From JALZDI01 sp036259355 (GTDB lineage: Bacteria; Actinomycetota; Actinomycetes; Propionibacteriales; Nocardioidaceae), in assembly GCA_036259355.1 (NCBI GenBank), contig DATABY010000090.1:1-64000 (forward strand): a stretch of DNA of 64,000 nt. The letters run 5' to 3'. Positions 34,361 to 42,508 of this stretch are shown here, piece after piece. The position numbers were made by a program, and so were the translations under genes. Each line of letters opens with the position of its first letter. Within the stretch, counting starts at the first letter, position 1. The notes beneath the pieces are model-generated. The model was not told the DNA's origin. It was given only the letters and a program-made list of their open reading frames with translations, and searched no databases.

Positions 34361-35130
34361 TCCCGCAGGTAGTCCAGCTGCGCGCGCACCGACAGCTCCG
34401 CGGCCGGCCACAACACCGGGTCGACATCGGCGTACACCCGCTGCACGACCTCGTGCGGCGTGCTCGCCCCCTCCTCCACGGCGGTGCGGACCTGGTCGAG
34501 CCGCTCGGCTCGGTGCCGTAGGTAGTAGTCGAGCACGGCGAGAGCGTCGTCGATCACGGGACCGTGCCCCGGCCACACCCGGTCGACCTCCCGCTCCTCG
34601 GCCAGCCGGTGCAGCAGCCGCAGCGAGTCGAGGTAGGCGCCCAGCCGGCCGTCGGGGTGCGCCACCACGGTGGTCCCGCGCCCCAGCACGGTGTCACCGG
34701 TGAGCACCGCGTCCTCGGCGGACAGCACGAACGACAGCGAGTCGGCGGTGTGTCCCGGCGTACCCACCACCCGGACCTCCAGGCCGTCGACGTCGACGAC
34801 GTCCCCGTCACCGAGCCCCTCGCTGCCGAGCCGATGGGCGGGGTCGAGCGCGCGGACCCCGCAGCCGGCCATCTCGGCCAGCCGGGCCGCGCCCTCGGAG
34901 TGGTCGAGATGCCCGTGGGTCAACAGCACCACGCCCACCGGGCCCGCGCTCTCGAGCACCGCGTCGAGGTGCCCCTGGTGCAGCGGTCCCGGGTCGACCA
35001 CGACGCTGCGCCGCCCCCCGGGCTCGCGCAGCACCCAGGTGTTGGTGCCGTCGAGCGTCATCTCGTTGGCGTTGGGCGCGAGCACGCACGTCGCCCGCTG
35101 CCCGAACGCACCGCCCCGCCAGGAACCCAT
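34357..35130 (-). CDS. MBL-fold metallo-hydrolase
   Basis: A 257-residue metallo-beta-lactamase-fold hydrolase. The zinc ligands are in THGHLDHSEG, GTPGHTADSL, LTGDTVL and WPGHGPVI. A C-terminal winged-helix-like region (about residues 200-257) is typical of the LACTB2-like group, which includes endoribonucleases. The substrate is not evident. Equivalent of Rv3677c. Converges on crp with a 4-bp overlap and starts 4 nt after the next Nudix gene ends. Confidence 0.9.
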   Translation of the reverse strand: MGSWRGGAFGQRATCVLAPNANEMTLDGTNTWVLREPGGRRSVVVDPGPLHQGHLDAVLESAGPVGVVLLTHGHLDHSEGAARLAEMAGCGVRALDPAHRLGSEGLGDGDVVDVDGLEVRVVGTPGHTADSLSFVLSAEDAVLTGDTVLGRGTTVVAHPDGRLGAYLDSLRLLHRLAEEREVDRVWPGHGPVIDDALAVLDYYLRHRAERLDQVRTAVEEGASTPHEVVQRVYADVDPVLWPAAELSVRAQLDYLRD

Positions 35131-35134
35131 CGCC

Positions 35135-35965
35135 TCACTCCACGCTGAGGACGGCGCCGCCGTCGTCGAAGCGCAGCGTCGGCAGGATGGGCCGGATCAC
35201 CCGCTCGGCAGCGACGCGCAGGACCTCTCCCGGGCGGGTGAGCGCGGCCATGTCCTGCAGCGTGACGTAGGTGGGCGGCAGCATCTGCATGCCGCCGTCG
35301 TCCACGGAGGCCAGCGCCTCTCGCGGCCGCATCCAGCTGACCTTGTCGGACTCGGTGGACACGTCGCGGGTGACCTGGCCGGTCGGAAGCACGGCGACGA
35401 AGAACCGCGTGTCGTAGCGGCGTGGCTCGAACTCGGGGGTGATCCAGTGCGTCCACGCCGCGAGCAGGTCCGAGCGGAGCACCAGGCTGCGGCGGTGCAG
35501 GAACGCCGCGAAGCTGAGCTCGCGGTCCACCAGCGCGAGGCGGTCCCGCTCCCAGTCCTCCCCGGTGGTGTCGGCCACGACGCTGTCGGAGGTGGGACCG
35601 GCCAGCAGCACGCCGGACTCCTCGAACGTCTCGCGCACCGCGGCACACACCAGGGCCCGGGCCCGCGACTCGGAGCAGGCCAGCCGCTCGGCCCACTCGC
35701 GGGCGGGCGGTCCGACCCAGGCGATCTCGCTGTCCTGGTCCCGGTCGTCGACCCCGCCGCCGGGGAAGACGTACATGCCGCCGGCGAACTCCATGCCGAG
35801 GTGGCGGCGCAGCAGGTAGACCTCCACGCCCTGCTCCCCAGCCGGGTCCGGCCGCAGCAGCACCACCGTCGCCGCGTCCCGCGGTGCTGCGGGTGCGCGG
35901 TCGCCGTTGAGGAACGCCTGCGCCTGCTCGACCAGCTGGCGCGGCACTCGCCGGGTCAGGTCCAT
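35135..35965 (-). CDS. Nudix hydrolase
   Basis: A 276-residue Nudix protein of the longer NUDT19-like kind. It has YVFPGGGVDDRDQD, then an insertion before the catalytic helix AAVRETFEESGVLLAG, so the Nudix box is interrupted by about 30 residues, as seen in acyl-CoA-type members. The C-terminal half contains RYDTRFFVAVLP. Substrate unknown. It sits in a run with RidA and MBL genes on the same strand with gaps of 4-5 nt, indicating one operon. Confidence 0.87.
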   Translation of the reverse strand: MDLTRRVPRQLVEQAQAFLNGDRAPAAPRDAATVVLLRPDPAGEQGVEVYLLRRHLGMEFAGGMYVFPGGGVDDRDQDSEIAWVGPPAREWAERLACSESRARALVCAAVRETFEESGVLLAGPTSDSVVADTTGEDWERDRLALVDRELSFAAFLHRRSLVLRSDLLAAWTHWITPEFEPRRYDTRFFVAVLPTGQVTRDVSTESDKVSWMRPREALASVDDGGMQMLPPTYVTLQDMAALTRPGEVLRVAAERVIRPILPTLRFDDGGAVLSVE

Positions 35966-35970
35966 GCCGC

Positions 35971-36432
35971 TCAGGAGACCTCCACCATGACCTCGACCTC
36001 GACCGGGGCGTCGAGGGGAAGTACGGCCACGCCGACGGCTGAGCGGGCGTGCTGCCCGGCATCGGCGAACACCTCGCCCAGCAGCTCGGAGGCACCGTTG
36101 GCGACCTGCGGCTGGGCGTGGAAGTGCGGCGTCGAGGCCACGAACACGGTCGCCTTGACGACGCGGGTCACCGCCGCCAGGTCACCGATCTCCGCCTTCA
36201 CCGCGGCCAGCGCGTTGAGCGCGCACCGCCGCGCGCACTCGTAGCCCTCGTCCTCGCTGACTCCGCCGCCGACCTTGCCGGTGTAGAGCAGCTGGCCCTC
36301 CCGCAACGGCAGCTGGCCGGAGGTGAGCACGTAGTTGCCGGTGCGCACCGCTGGCACGTAGGCGGCCACCGGCTTGGCCACCTCCGGGATGGTCAGGCCC
36401 ATGTCGGCGAGACGCTGCTCGGGGCTGGACAT
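35971..36432 (-). CDS. RidA-family enamine/imine deaminase
   Basis: A 153-residue YjgF/YER057c/UK114 fold protein. The family end motif HARSAVGVAVLPLDAPVEVEV contains the Arg that binds the carboxylate of 2-aminoacrylate-type intermediates. The N-terminal YVPAVRTGNYVLTSGQLPL is also typical. Length is slightly above the ~130-residue canonical form. Equivalent of Rv3678c. Its ATG overlaps the DUF4177 stop by 1 nt. Confidence 0.9.
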   Translation of the reverse strand: MSSPEQRLADMGLTIPEVAKPVAAYVPAVRTGNYVLTSGQLPLREGQLLYTGKVGGGVSEDEGYECARRCALNALAAVKAEIGDLAAVTRVVKATVFVASTPHFHAQPQVANGASELLGEVFADAGQHARSAVGVAVLPLDAPVEVEVMVEVS

Positions 36433-36587
36433 CAGGACTTCTCGCGCTTGAGGTAGGCGACGACGTTCTCAGGGTTGGGGCCTGGCACCACCTGTACCAG
36501 CTCCCAGCCGTCCTGTCCCCAGTTGTCGAGGATGTCCTTGGTCGCATGAATGAGCAGAGGCACGGTCGCGTATTCCCACGTGGTCAT
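36432..36587 (-). CDS. small DUF4177 protein
   Basis: A 51-residue protein reading MTTWEYATVPL, then DNWGQDGWELVQVVPGP and AYLKREKS. This is the compact DUF4177 pattern common upstream of ridA in actinobacteria. Function unknown. ATG 36587 is confirmed by a -10 box 7 nt upstream (leaderless), and the stop overlaps the ridA start, so it heads the DUF4177-ridA-nudix-MBL operon. Confidence 0.88.
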   Translation of the reverse strand: MTTWEYATVPLLIHATKDILDNWGQDGWELVQVVPGPNPENVVAYLKREKS

Positions 36588-36594
36588 GCGGGGG

Positions 36595-36604
36595 ACTCTA
36601 TCGT
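36595..36604. promoter_or_regulatory. overlapping divergent -10 boxes
   Basis: TAGAGT on the minus strand (36600-36595, 7 nt before ATG 36587) and TATCGT on the plus strand (36599-36604, 6 nt before GTG 36611) share two base pairs, so the two leaderless promoters cannot both be open at once. Confidence 0.65.
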
Positions 36605-36610
36605 CGCCTG

Positions 36611-37384
36611 GTGAGCCCTCCTCGCATGGATGCACGTGACGTGCTGACCCGACCAGCGGCACGTCCCGACGCGGTCGTCAGGTACGGCGACCACAGCGAC
36701 CATCTCCTCGACGTACACCTGCCGGTGACCACGTCCGGTCCGGCCCCGGTGGTCTTCCTCGTCCACGGCGGCTTCTGGCGCGAGGAGTTCGACCGCACCC
36801 ACACCCGGCCCCTGGCACAGGCGCTGACCGGTGCGGGCTGGGCGGTCGTGACGCCGGAGTACCGGCGGACCGACGGCGACGGCGGCTGGCCCGCGACCTT
36901 CGACGACGTCGCCACCGCCTTCCGCCGGCTGCGGCTGCTGGAGGATGTCGTGCCCGAACGGCTGGCCCTGGACGAGGTCACCGTGCTGGGACACTCCGCC
37001 GGAGGCCACCTGGCCATGCTGCTGGGGCTGCATACCGGCCGCCCGGCGCTGCCGCGTGTCCGGCGCGTCGTGGCGCTGGCGCCGGTGGCGGACCTGCCCG
37101 AGGCACACGCGCGCGACCTCGGCGCGGGGGCCGTGGCGGCACTGATGGGGGGGCCCCCGGACGAGCTGGTGCAGGAGTACGCCGCGGCAGACCCGGCGCG
37201 GATGCTCCCCGGCAACGTCGAGGTGGTGGTGCTGCACGGCGACCGGGACCAGCAGGTGCCGGTGCAGATGTCGCGCGCGCTGCGGGACGTCGACTACGTC
37301 GAGCTCCCCGATGTCGACCACTTCGCGCTGGTCGACCCGGTGTCCCCCGCATGGCCGGCCGTGCTGGCCGCCCTCACCCGATGA
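36611..37384 (+). CDS. alpha/beta hydrolase (esterase / kynurenine formamidase-like)
   Basis: A 257-residue serine hydrolase. The oxyanion motif HGGFWREEFDR (residues ~51-61) and nucleophile elbow LGHSAGGHLAML resemble the kynurenine formamidase/esterase group. The acid is in LHGDRDQQVP and the His in VDHFALV. GTG 36611 fits the leaderless -10 box; ATG 36626 is an alternative. It overlaps the end of the convergent dimethylargininase-like gene by 11 bp. No tryptophan catabolism genes are nearby, so the specific substrate is open. Confidence 0.85.
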   Translation: MSPPRMDARDVLTRPAARPDAVVRYGDHSDHLLDVHLPVTTSGPAPVVFLVHGGFWREEFDRTHTRPLAQALTGAGWAVVTPEYRRTDGDGGWPATFDDVATAFRRLRLLEDVVPERLALDEVTVLGHSAGGHLAMLLGLHTGRPALPRVRRVVALAPVADLPEAHARDLGAGAVAALMGGPPDELVQEYAAADPARMLPGNVEVVVLHGDRDQQVPVQMSRALRDVDYVELPDVDHFALVDPVSPAWPAVLAALTR

Positions 37385-38279
37385 GAACCTCCCCGCCGGG
37401 CACGCTCGGCAGGTCACGCCCCACCATGACGTCCAGCGGGTTGGTGAGGCATCGGACGGAACCGCCGCCCTTGTGGAACTCGCCCACGTCGACCACCACC
37501 ACCTCGAACCCCCACGCCTCCAGCCGGGCGCGCACTCGGTCGGGGCAGCCGGGCATCACGACGGTGCGCCCGACCACCACGGAGTTGGCGCAGAACGTGG
37601 TCAGCGCCTCCTCCTCGGTGAGGATCACCGGCTCCGGCACCAGCTCCAGCACCGCCCGGGCGGACTCCTCGTCCAGCGCGGCCGGGCAGACGAGGGCCCT
37701 CGTGCGGTCCAACGGGCAGAAGGCAAGATCGAGGTGGTACATCGCGGGATGCGCGATGCGCAGCCCGCGGACCCGCACGTCGAGCTCGGTGGCCAGGTGC
37801 TTGAGGCCGAGCTCGTCGGTGCGCGGGCCGTAGCCCACGACGAGCGCGTCGCCGAACGGGAAGGCGTCGCCGGCCTCGAAGTGCGCACCGACGCCGTCGC
37901 GGCCGACGTACGACGTGACGAACCCCGCGCCGTCGAACCACTGCCGGGCCGTCCGGGTCTCCATCCGACGCTCGGCGTACCGCATGTGCGACAGCACGCA
38001 ACGGCGGCCCCCGGCGGGTGGGACGTCGATCGCGAGGCCGAGGTTCATCGCATAGACCATGTCCGGCGCGTCCGGCCGCTGCGCGAGCACGTCGACATCG
38101 GCGCCGGCCGCCCGCAGGGCCGCCACCAGCCCTTCCCACTGCTCCCGGGCGCGCGCCGGGTCCGGTTGCGCGGTGAGGTCCATGAACGGGTTGATCCGGT
38201 AGTCCACCCGGAAGTGGTCCGGGCTCACCAGCAGGTAGCGGCGGCCCCATTCGAGCGGCTCGGCTCTCGTCTCGCCCAT
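37374..38279 (-). CDS. dimethylargininase-like amidinohydrolase (DDAH family)
   Basis: A 301-residue enzyme of the guanidino-group modifying superfamily. The catalytic His is in MYHLDLAFC (~residue 180) and the nucleophile Cys in GGGSVRCLTNPLD (~residue 277), with the substrate-binding acid region PDMVYAMNLGLAI near residue 75. Bacterial DDAH converts N,N-dimethylarginine to citrulline and dimethylamine; arginine or another guanidine is an alternative substrate. The start has AGGGAGGG upstream. It is divergent from a GntR regulator, with a palindromic operator in between, suggesting induction by its substrate or product. Confidence 0.85.
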   Translation of the reverse strand: MGETRAEPLEWGRRYLLVSPDHFRVDYRINPFMDLTAQPDPARAREQWEGLVAALRAAGADVDVLAQRPDAPDMVYAMNLGLAIDVPPAGGRRCVLSHMRYAERRMETRTARQWFDGAGFVTSYVGRDGVGAHFEAGDAFPFGDALVVGYGPRTDELGLKHLATELDVRVRGLRIAHPAMYHLDLAFCPLDRTRALVCPAALDEESARAVLELVPEPVILTEEEALTTFCANSVVVGRTVVMPGCPDRVRARLEAWGFEVVVVDVGEFHKGGGSVRCLTNPLDVMVGRDLPSVPGGEVLIG

Positions 38280-38329
38280 CTCGTGCCCTCCCTTCTGTCG
38301 CGTCGGCCGGGGTCAGCCATCCGTGGCTG

Positions 38330-38348
38330 ATTGTCAGACAATCTGACA
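38330..38348. promoter_or_regulatory. GntR/FCD operator between ddah-like and gntR genes
   Basis: TTGTCAGACAA (38331-38341) fits the FadR-group consensus TNGTNNNACNA and sits in the perfect palindrome ATTGTC-A-GACAAT (38330-38342). An overlapping second dyad, TGTCAGA-CAA-TCTGACA (38332-38348), shares it. The position between the divergent genes allows control of both. Confidence 0.75.
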
Positions 38349-38408
38349 CACGGATGGTACGGCAGACTGTGCACAGACGGAAACCGGAACCACGAGGGGA
38401 GCGGTCCG

Positions 38409-39113
38409 GTGTACGAGTCGCTGCACGTCGAGCACTCGTCGACGGTCGAGCGCGTGACCGAGGAGCTGCGCCGCGCCCTCTTCGAGGGTGAGCTCGCACC
38501 CGGCACGCCGCTGCGCGAGGTGGCCCTGGCGGAGCAGATCGGGGTGGCGCGCAGCACCATCCGGGAGGCGCTGTCGCTCCTCGTCGCCGAGGGCCTCGCC
38601 ACCCGCGTCCCCAACCGCGGCGTCGCGGTGAGCGCACTGCTGGCCGAGGACGTCCGGGACGTGCTCCGCGCCCGCGCGGCGCTGGAGAGCGCCGGGGCCC
38701 GGCAGTGGGCGACCGCTACCGTCGAGCAGCAGGATGCCGTGCGGGAGGCGCTGGACGCCTTCGCCCGGACGGCCCGCTCCGGCGCCAGCCCCGCGGCACT
38801 CACCGCCGCGCACCTGGACATCCACCGCGCGCTGGTCGGACTCATCGGCAGCGAACGCCTGCTGTCCACCGCCGATGCGCTGAACGCGGAGATCCGGCTG
38901 GCACTGGCGCGGGTCGACCGGGTGCGCAGGAACGCCCGCGAGCAGGTCTCGGCACACCGCGAGCTCGTCAGCCTGCTGGAAAGCGGCCGGACCGCCGAGG
39001 CCGTCCGCGCGCTCGAGCACCACCTGGCCGGGGCCGAGAAGTCGCTCGTCGACGCGATCCACCGGCGGCCACACGGCCCGGCTGCGCCGAGACACCGGCC
39101 CGACGCTGACTAG
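38409..39113 (+). CDS. GntR-family transcriptional regulator, FCD (FadR) subfamily
   Basis: A 234-residue regulator. The winged helix (residues ~10-78) contains PGTPLREVALAEQIGVARSTIREALSLLVAEGLATRVPNRGVAVS. The all-helical FCD ligand domain (~85-215) keeps metal/ligand-binding His residues (AHLDIHRALVGLIGS; SAHRELV; LEHHLAGAE). GTG 38409 follows AGGGGAG. The palindrome at 38330-38348 is the likely binding site, controlling itself and the DDAH-like gene. Confidence 0.92.
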   Translation: MYESLHVEHSSTVERVTEELRRALFEGELAPGTPLREVALAEQIGVARSTIREALSLLVAEGLATRVPNRGVAVSALLAEDVRDVLRARAALESAGARQWATATVEQQDAVREALDAFARTARSGASPAALTAAHLDIHRALVGLIGSERLLSTADALNAEIRLALARVDRVRRNAREQVSAHRELVSLLESGRTAEAVRALEHHLAGAEKSLVDAIHRRPHGPAAPRHRPDAD

Positions 39114-39116
39114 GAT
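39111..39116 (+). promoter_or_regulatory. -10 box of the superfamily IV holin-like gene
   Basis: TAGGAT overlaps the gntR stop (TAG) and ends 7 nt before ATG 39124; leaderless arrangement. Confidence 0.7.
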
Positions 39117-39123
39117 CGAGCCC

Positions 39124-39501
39124 ATGAAGCTGCTGCTGACGGTGGTGACCGCCGCCGCCGCGCTGGCGGTCGCGGCCTGGGTCTTCGAGGGCATCGCGAT
39201 CGGGGGCGCCACGCGCAACGAGCAGCTGGTCACCCTGCTCGTCGTCGCGGCGATCTTCGGCCTGGTCAACGCCTTCGTCCGGCCGGTCGTCGCGCTGCTG
39301 TCGGCGCCGTTCTACATCCTCACGCTCGGGTTGTTCTTCGTGGTCGTCAACGCGTTGATGCTGCTGCTCACCTCCTGGATCGCCGACCAGGTCAGCGTGC
39401 CGTTCGAGGTCGACGGCTTCTGGACCGCGCTGTTCGGCGGCATCGTGATCTCGCTGGCGAGCGCGGCCATCGGCCTGCTGCTGCCGGAACGGAGGGGCTG
39501 A
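39124..39501 (+). CDS. four-helix membrane protein (Mycobacterial 4TMS holin family, PF04020-like)
   Basis: A 125-residue integral membrane protein with four helices (about residues 3-22, 33-53, 58-82 and 97-118). The motif AIFGLVNAFVRPVVALLSAPFYILTLGLFFVVVNALML is typical of this ubiquitous chromosomal family. Despite the holin label there is no link to phage. Function unknown. It is followed after 3 nt by a tyrosine phosphatase gene, so the two are co-transcribed. Confidence 0.88.
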   Translation: MKLLLTVVTAAAALAVAAWVFEGIAIGGATRNEQLVTLLVVAAIFGLVNAFVRPVVALLSAPFYILTLGLFFVVVNALMLLLTSWIADQVSVPFEVDGFWTALFGGIVISLASAAIGLLLPERRG

Positions 39502-39504
39502 TCC

Positions 39505-40035
39505 ATGGCGCCGGCGTCGCAGCTTCCTCGATCCCGCACCACCGACGGGCCCTACCGCGTCGCTGTGGTCTGTCTCGGCAACATCTGCCGCTCCCCAATC
39601 GCGCACGTGGTGTTGCGCAGAGCCCTGGAGCGCGCCGGCATCTCCGACCGTGTCGAGGTGGACTCCTCGGGCACCGGCGACTGGCACCTCGGCCACCCGA
39701 TGGACCGCCGCGCCGCCGCAGTGCTGGCGGGGGCGGGCTACGACGGGTCCGCGCACCGCGCGCAGCAGTTCACCGAGGACTGGTACGACCGGCACGACCT
39801 CATCCTGGCCATGGACGAGAACAACTTCCGCGACATCTCCGCGCTGGCGCCGGACCAGGGGACGGCCACGGAACGCGTGCGCATGTTCCGCGACTTCGAC
39901 CCGCACGCGGACTTCGGTGACCGCGAGGTGCCCGACCCCTACTACGGCGGGGACGACGGCTTCACCCATGTGCTGCGGATCGTCGAGCGTGCCTCCGAGG
40001 GCCTGGCGAATGCGCTGGCCGAGCATCTGCGCTGA
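39505..40035 (+). CDS. low-molecular-weight protein-tyrosine phosphatase
   Basis: A 176-residue cytoplasmic phosphatase. After a ~17-residue N-terminal extension comes the P-loop VCLGNICRSP (residues ~23-32), here with Cys-Leu-Gly-Asn-Ile-Cys-Arg-Ser, and the general acid Asp in VPDPYYGG near residue 147. The second Cys of the loop can form a protective disulfide in this family. The start codon could also be a downstream position within the extension. Partner kinase unknown. Confidence 0.93.
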   Translation: MAPASQLPRSRTTDGPYRVAVVCLGNICRSPIAHVVLRRALERAGISDRVEVDSSGTGDWHLGHPMDRRAAAVLAGAGYDGSAHRAQQFTEDWYDRHDLILAMDENNFRDISALAPDQGTATERVRMFRDFDPHADFGDREVPDPYYGGDDGFTHVLRIVERASEGLANALAEHLR

Positions 40036-40049
40036 CCACGCCGCTCGGG

Positions 40050-40055
40050 TACGGT
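40050..40055 (+). promoter_or_regulatory. -10 box of the fructosamine kinase-like gene
   Basis: TACGGT ending 7 nt before ATG 40063; leaderless arrangement. Confidence 0.6.
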
Positions 40056-40062
40056 CAGGGCC

Positions 40063-40947
40063 ATGGCACGCATGGGCACCATCGCCAGCCGCGCCGAGGC
40101 CCTCCTCGGTACGGCCGTGGTGGCCACGACACCGGTCGCCGGCGGTGACATCTGCACCGCGACGCGGCTGCGCCTCTCCGACGGCCGCTCGGCGCTGGTC
40201 AAGACCAGGCCGCACGCACCGGAGACGTTCTTCGCCGCCGAGGCACGCGGGCTGACCTGGCTCGCCGAGGCCGCCGGCGCCGCCGTGCCGCAGATGCTGG
40301 CGACTGCCGAGGACTGCCTGATCGTGGAGTGGGTCGAACCCGGGCACCCCTCGACGGAGGCGGCCGAGGCGTTCGGCGGGAGACTGGCCGACACCCATCG
40401 CGCCGGAGCGAGGAGCTTCGGAGCCGACGAGGACGGCTTCATCGGCACGCTGCCGCTGCCCAACAGGCCCGCCGACACGTGGGCCGAGTTCTACGCCACC
40501 CGGCGGGTGCTGCCGTACCTGAAGGCCGCCCGGGACCGGGGCGTCATCGGCGCCGAGAACGGCGACGCCGTCGAGCAGGTCATTCGTCGGATCGACGACT
40601 TCGCCGGTCCTGCGGAGCCTCCGGCGCGCGTCCACGGCGACCTGTGGTCGGGCAACGTGCTGTGGGGGTCGGACGGTCAGGCGTGGCTGATCGACCCGGC
40701 CGCACACGGGGGTCACCGCGAGACCGACCTGGCGATGCTCGCGTTGTTCGGTTCCCCGCATCTCTCCCGGATCCTCGACGCCTACCACGAGACGGCCCCC
40801 CTGGCCGAAGGCTGGCGCGAACGCGTGCCACTGCACCAGCTGCACCCGCTGCTCGTGCACGCGGTGCTCTTCGGTGGGGGCTACGGCGTTCGCGCGGCCG
40901 ACGCCGCACGGTCACTGCTCGACGGCACCGCCGGACGCGACGACTGA
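40063..40947 (+). CDS. fructosamine kinase-family protein
   Basis: A 294-residue protein of the FN3K/kinase-like fold. The N-lobe Lys is in ALVKTRPHAPETFFAAEARGLTWL; the catalytic loop is RVHGDLWSGNVLW and the metal Asp is in LIDPAAHGGHRETDLAMLALFG. Bacterial members phosphorylate ketoamines (ribulosamine or fructosamine-type), initiating protein or metabolite deglycation. Two adjacent in-frame ATGs (40063, 40072) are possible starts; the first fits the -10 spacing. Confidence 0.9.
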   Translation: MARMGTIASRAEALLGTAVVATTPVAGGDICTATRLRLSDGRSALVKTRPHAPETFFAAEARGLTWLAEAAGAAVPQMLATAEDCLIVEWVEPGHPSTEAAEAFGGRLADTHRAGARSFGADEDGFIGTLPLPNRPADTWAEFYATRRVLPYLKAARDRGVIGAENGDAVEQVIRRIDDFAGPAEPPARVHGDLWSGNVLWGSDGQAWLIDPAAHGGHRETDLAMLALFGSPHLSRILDAYHETAPLAEGWRERVPLHQLHPLLVHAVLFGGGYGVRAADAARSLLDGTAGRDD

Positions 40948-41037
40948 CACACTGCCCACCCTGCTGACGGACCAAGGTTCCCGCGCGCATGGGGATGCAC
41001 GTCCGCGAAGATCCCACGCCACCCCCGCCTCTGCGCC

Positions 41038-41043
41038 TAGTGT
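41038..41043 (+). promoter_or_regulatory. -10 box of the FAD oxidoreductase gene
   Basis: TAGTGT ending 6 nt before ATG 41050; leaderless arrangement. Confidence 0.6.
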
Positions 41044-41049
41044 TCCGTT

Positions 41050-42468
41050 ATGGGCATCTTGGGCGGGGACCGCACGTATGACCTCGTCGTGGTCGGGGCA
41101 GGCCCGGTCGGGGAGAACGTGGCCGCTCGGGCACGACGCGGGGGCCTGAGCGTCTGCATGGTGGAGTCACGACTGGTCGGCGGCGAGTGCAGCTACTTCG
41201 CCTGCATCCCGACCAAGGCGATGCTACGACCGGTGCACGCGGTGGCCGCCTCCGCGCGCGTCCAGGGACTCACCCCGGCGTCGCTGGTGGCGCGCGGGGT
41301 GCTGGACCGGCGCGACTCCTTCACCGGCAGGGGTGACGACAGCGGCCAGGTGCAGTGGCTGAAGTCCGAGGGCATCGACCTGTTCCGCGGCCATGGCCGG
41401 ATCAGCGGGCCCCGGCAGGTGACCGTGGAGACCGCCGACGGCCAGGTCCCGCTGACCGCGAACCACGCCGTGGCCGTCGCGGTGGGCAGCAGCGCGGCGG
41501 TCCCGCCGATCGAGGGGCTCGCCGACGTACGGCCGTGGACCAACGTCGAGGCCGCCAGTGCCGAGCAGGTTCCCGGACGGTTGCTCGTCCTCGGAGGTGG
41601 CGTCGTCGCGTGCGAGTTCGCGCAGGCGTACGCCGGTCTGGGCTCCGCGGTCACGCTCGTGGCCAGGTCGCGGCGGCTGCTGGGCCGGCTCGAGGAGTTC
41701 GCCGCCGACCTGGTCGCCGACGGGCTGCAGGAGGCCGGCGTCGACGTGCGCACCGACAAGCGGGTCACCGCCATCCGGCGCGACGACACCGGTGAGGTCG
41801 TGGCGACCCTCTCCGACCGGAGCACCGTGACGGCCGACGAGGTGCTGGTGGCCCTGGGCCGGCGGCCGAACACGGCCGACCTGGGTCTGGAGACCGTCGG
41901 CATCGAGCCGGGCGACTACCTGCACGTGGACGAGACAATGCGCGTCCCCGAAGCCGACGGTGGCTGGCTCTACGCCGTCGGTGACGTCAACGGCCGCAAC
42001 CTGCTCACGCACATGGGCAAGTACCAGGCCCGTGCGGCCGGTGACGTGATCGCCGCCCGCGCCAACGCCGAGCCGGACGACGCTCCCGGCATGACGGCAT
42101 GGGCCGACCACACCGTGCCGACCCAGGTCATCTTCACCGACCCCGAGGTCTGCATGGCCGGGATGACGCAGGGGATGGCCGAGCGCAACGGGCTGGAGGT
42201 CCGCTCCATCGAGATCCCGCTCGCGGGTGTTGCCGGAGCCTCGCTGCACGCCGACGGCTACACCGGCACCGCCCACGTCGTCATCGACGAGTACCGCCAC
42301 GTCGTGGTCGGTGCGACCTTCGTCGGCCAGGACGTCGCCGAGCTGCTGCACTCGGCCACGGTCGCGATCGCGGGTGAGGTGCCGCTCGAGCGGTTGTGGC
42401 ACGCGGTGCCGCCGTTCCCGACCATCAGCGAGGTCTGGCTGCGGGTGCTGGAGGCCTACGGGATCTGA
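41050..42468 (+). CDS. FAD-dependent pyridine nucleotide-disulfide oxidoreductase (MerA/Lpd-like)
   Basis: A 472-residue class I flavoprotein disulfide reductase. FAD-binding is VVVGAGPVGENVA (residues 13-25), the redox pair is Cys47/Cys52 in GGECSYFACIPTK, NAD(P)-binding is VLGGGVVACEFAQ, and the second FAD motif is YAVGDVNGRN. At the C-terminus, where Lpd has HAHPTLSE, it reads HAVPPFPTISE, so the His-Glu pair is present with an altered spacing. It is therefore not a standard dihydrolipoyl dehydrogenase; annotation programs usually call such proteins mercuric reductase-like. Substrate unknown. Confidence 0.87.
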   Translation: MGILGGDRTYDLVVVGAGPVGENVAARARRGGLSVCMVESRLVGGECSYFACIPTKAMLRPVHAVAASARVQGLTPASLVARGVLDRRDSFTGRGDDSGQVQWLKSEGIDLFRGHGRISGPRQVTVETADGQVPLTANHAVAVAVGSSAAVPPIEGLADVRPWTNVEAASAEQVPGRLLVLGGGVVACEFAQAYAGLGSAVTLVARSRRLLGRLEEFAADLVADGLQEAGVDVRTDKRVTAIRRDDTGEVVATLSDRSTVTADEVLVALGRRPNTADLGLETVGIEPGDYLHVDETMRVPEADGGWLYAVGDVNGRNLLTHMGKYQARAAGDVIAARANAEPDDAPGMTAWADHTVPTQVIFTDPEVCMAGMTQGMAERNGLEVRSIEIPLAGVAGASLHADGYTGTAHVVIDEYRHVVVGATFVGQDVAELLHSATVAIAGEVPLERLWHAVPPFPTISEVWLRVLEAYGI

Positions 42469-42470
42469 CG

Positions 42471-42486
42471 TTCAGTCGTATCTCAG
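42471..42486 (+). promoter_or_regulatory. MprA-like direct repeat upstream of the response regulator gene
   Basis: TTCAG (42471) and CTCAG (42482) are repeated one helical turn (11 bp) apart. The repeat ends exactly 10 nt before CACGCT (42497-42502), the likely -10 box, which ends 6 nt before the ATG. The same layout precedes the htrA-type gene at 44642. Confidence 0.65.
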
Positions 42487-42508
42487 GTCGAGGTGGCACG
42501 CTGGTGCC

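Noticed and set aside
29070..39501. Prophage remnant suggested by two holin-family genes (29070 and 39124)
   Set aside because: Both are common chromosomal actinobacterial membrane families with host-like neighbours; no integrase, terminase, capsid or tail genes and no attachment repeats.
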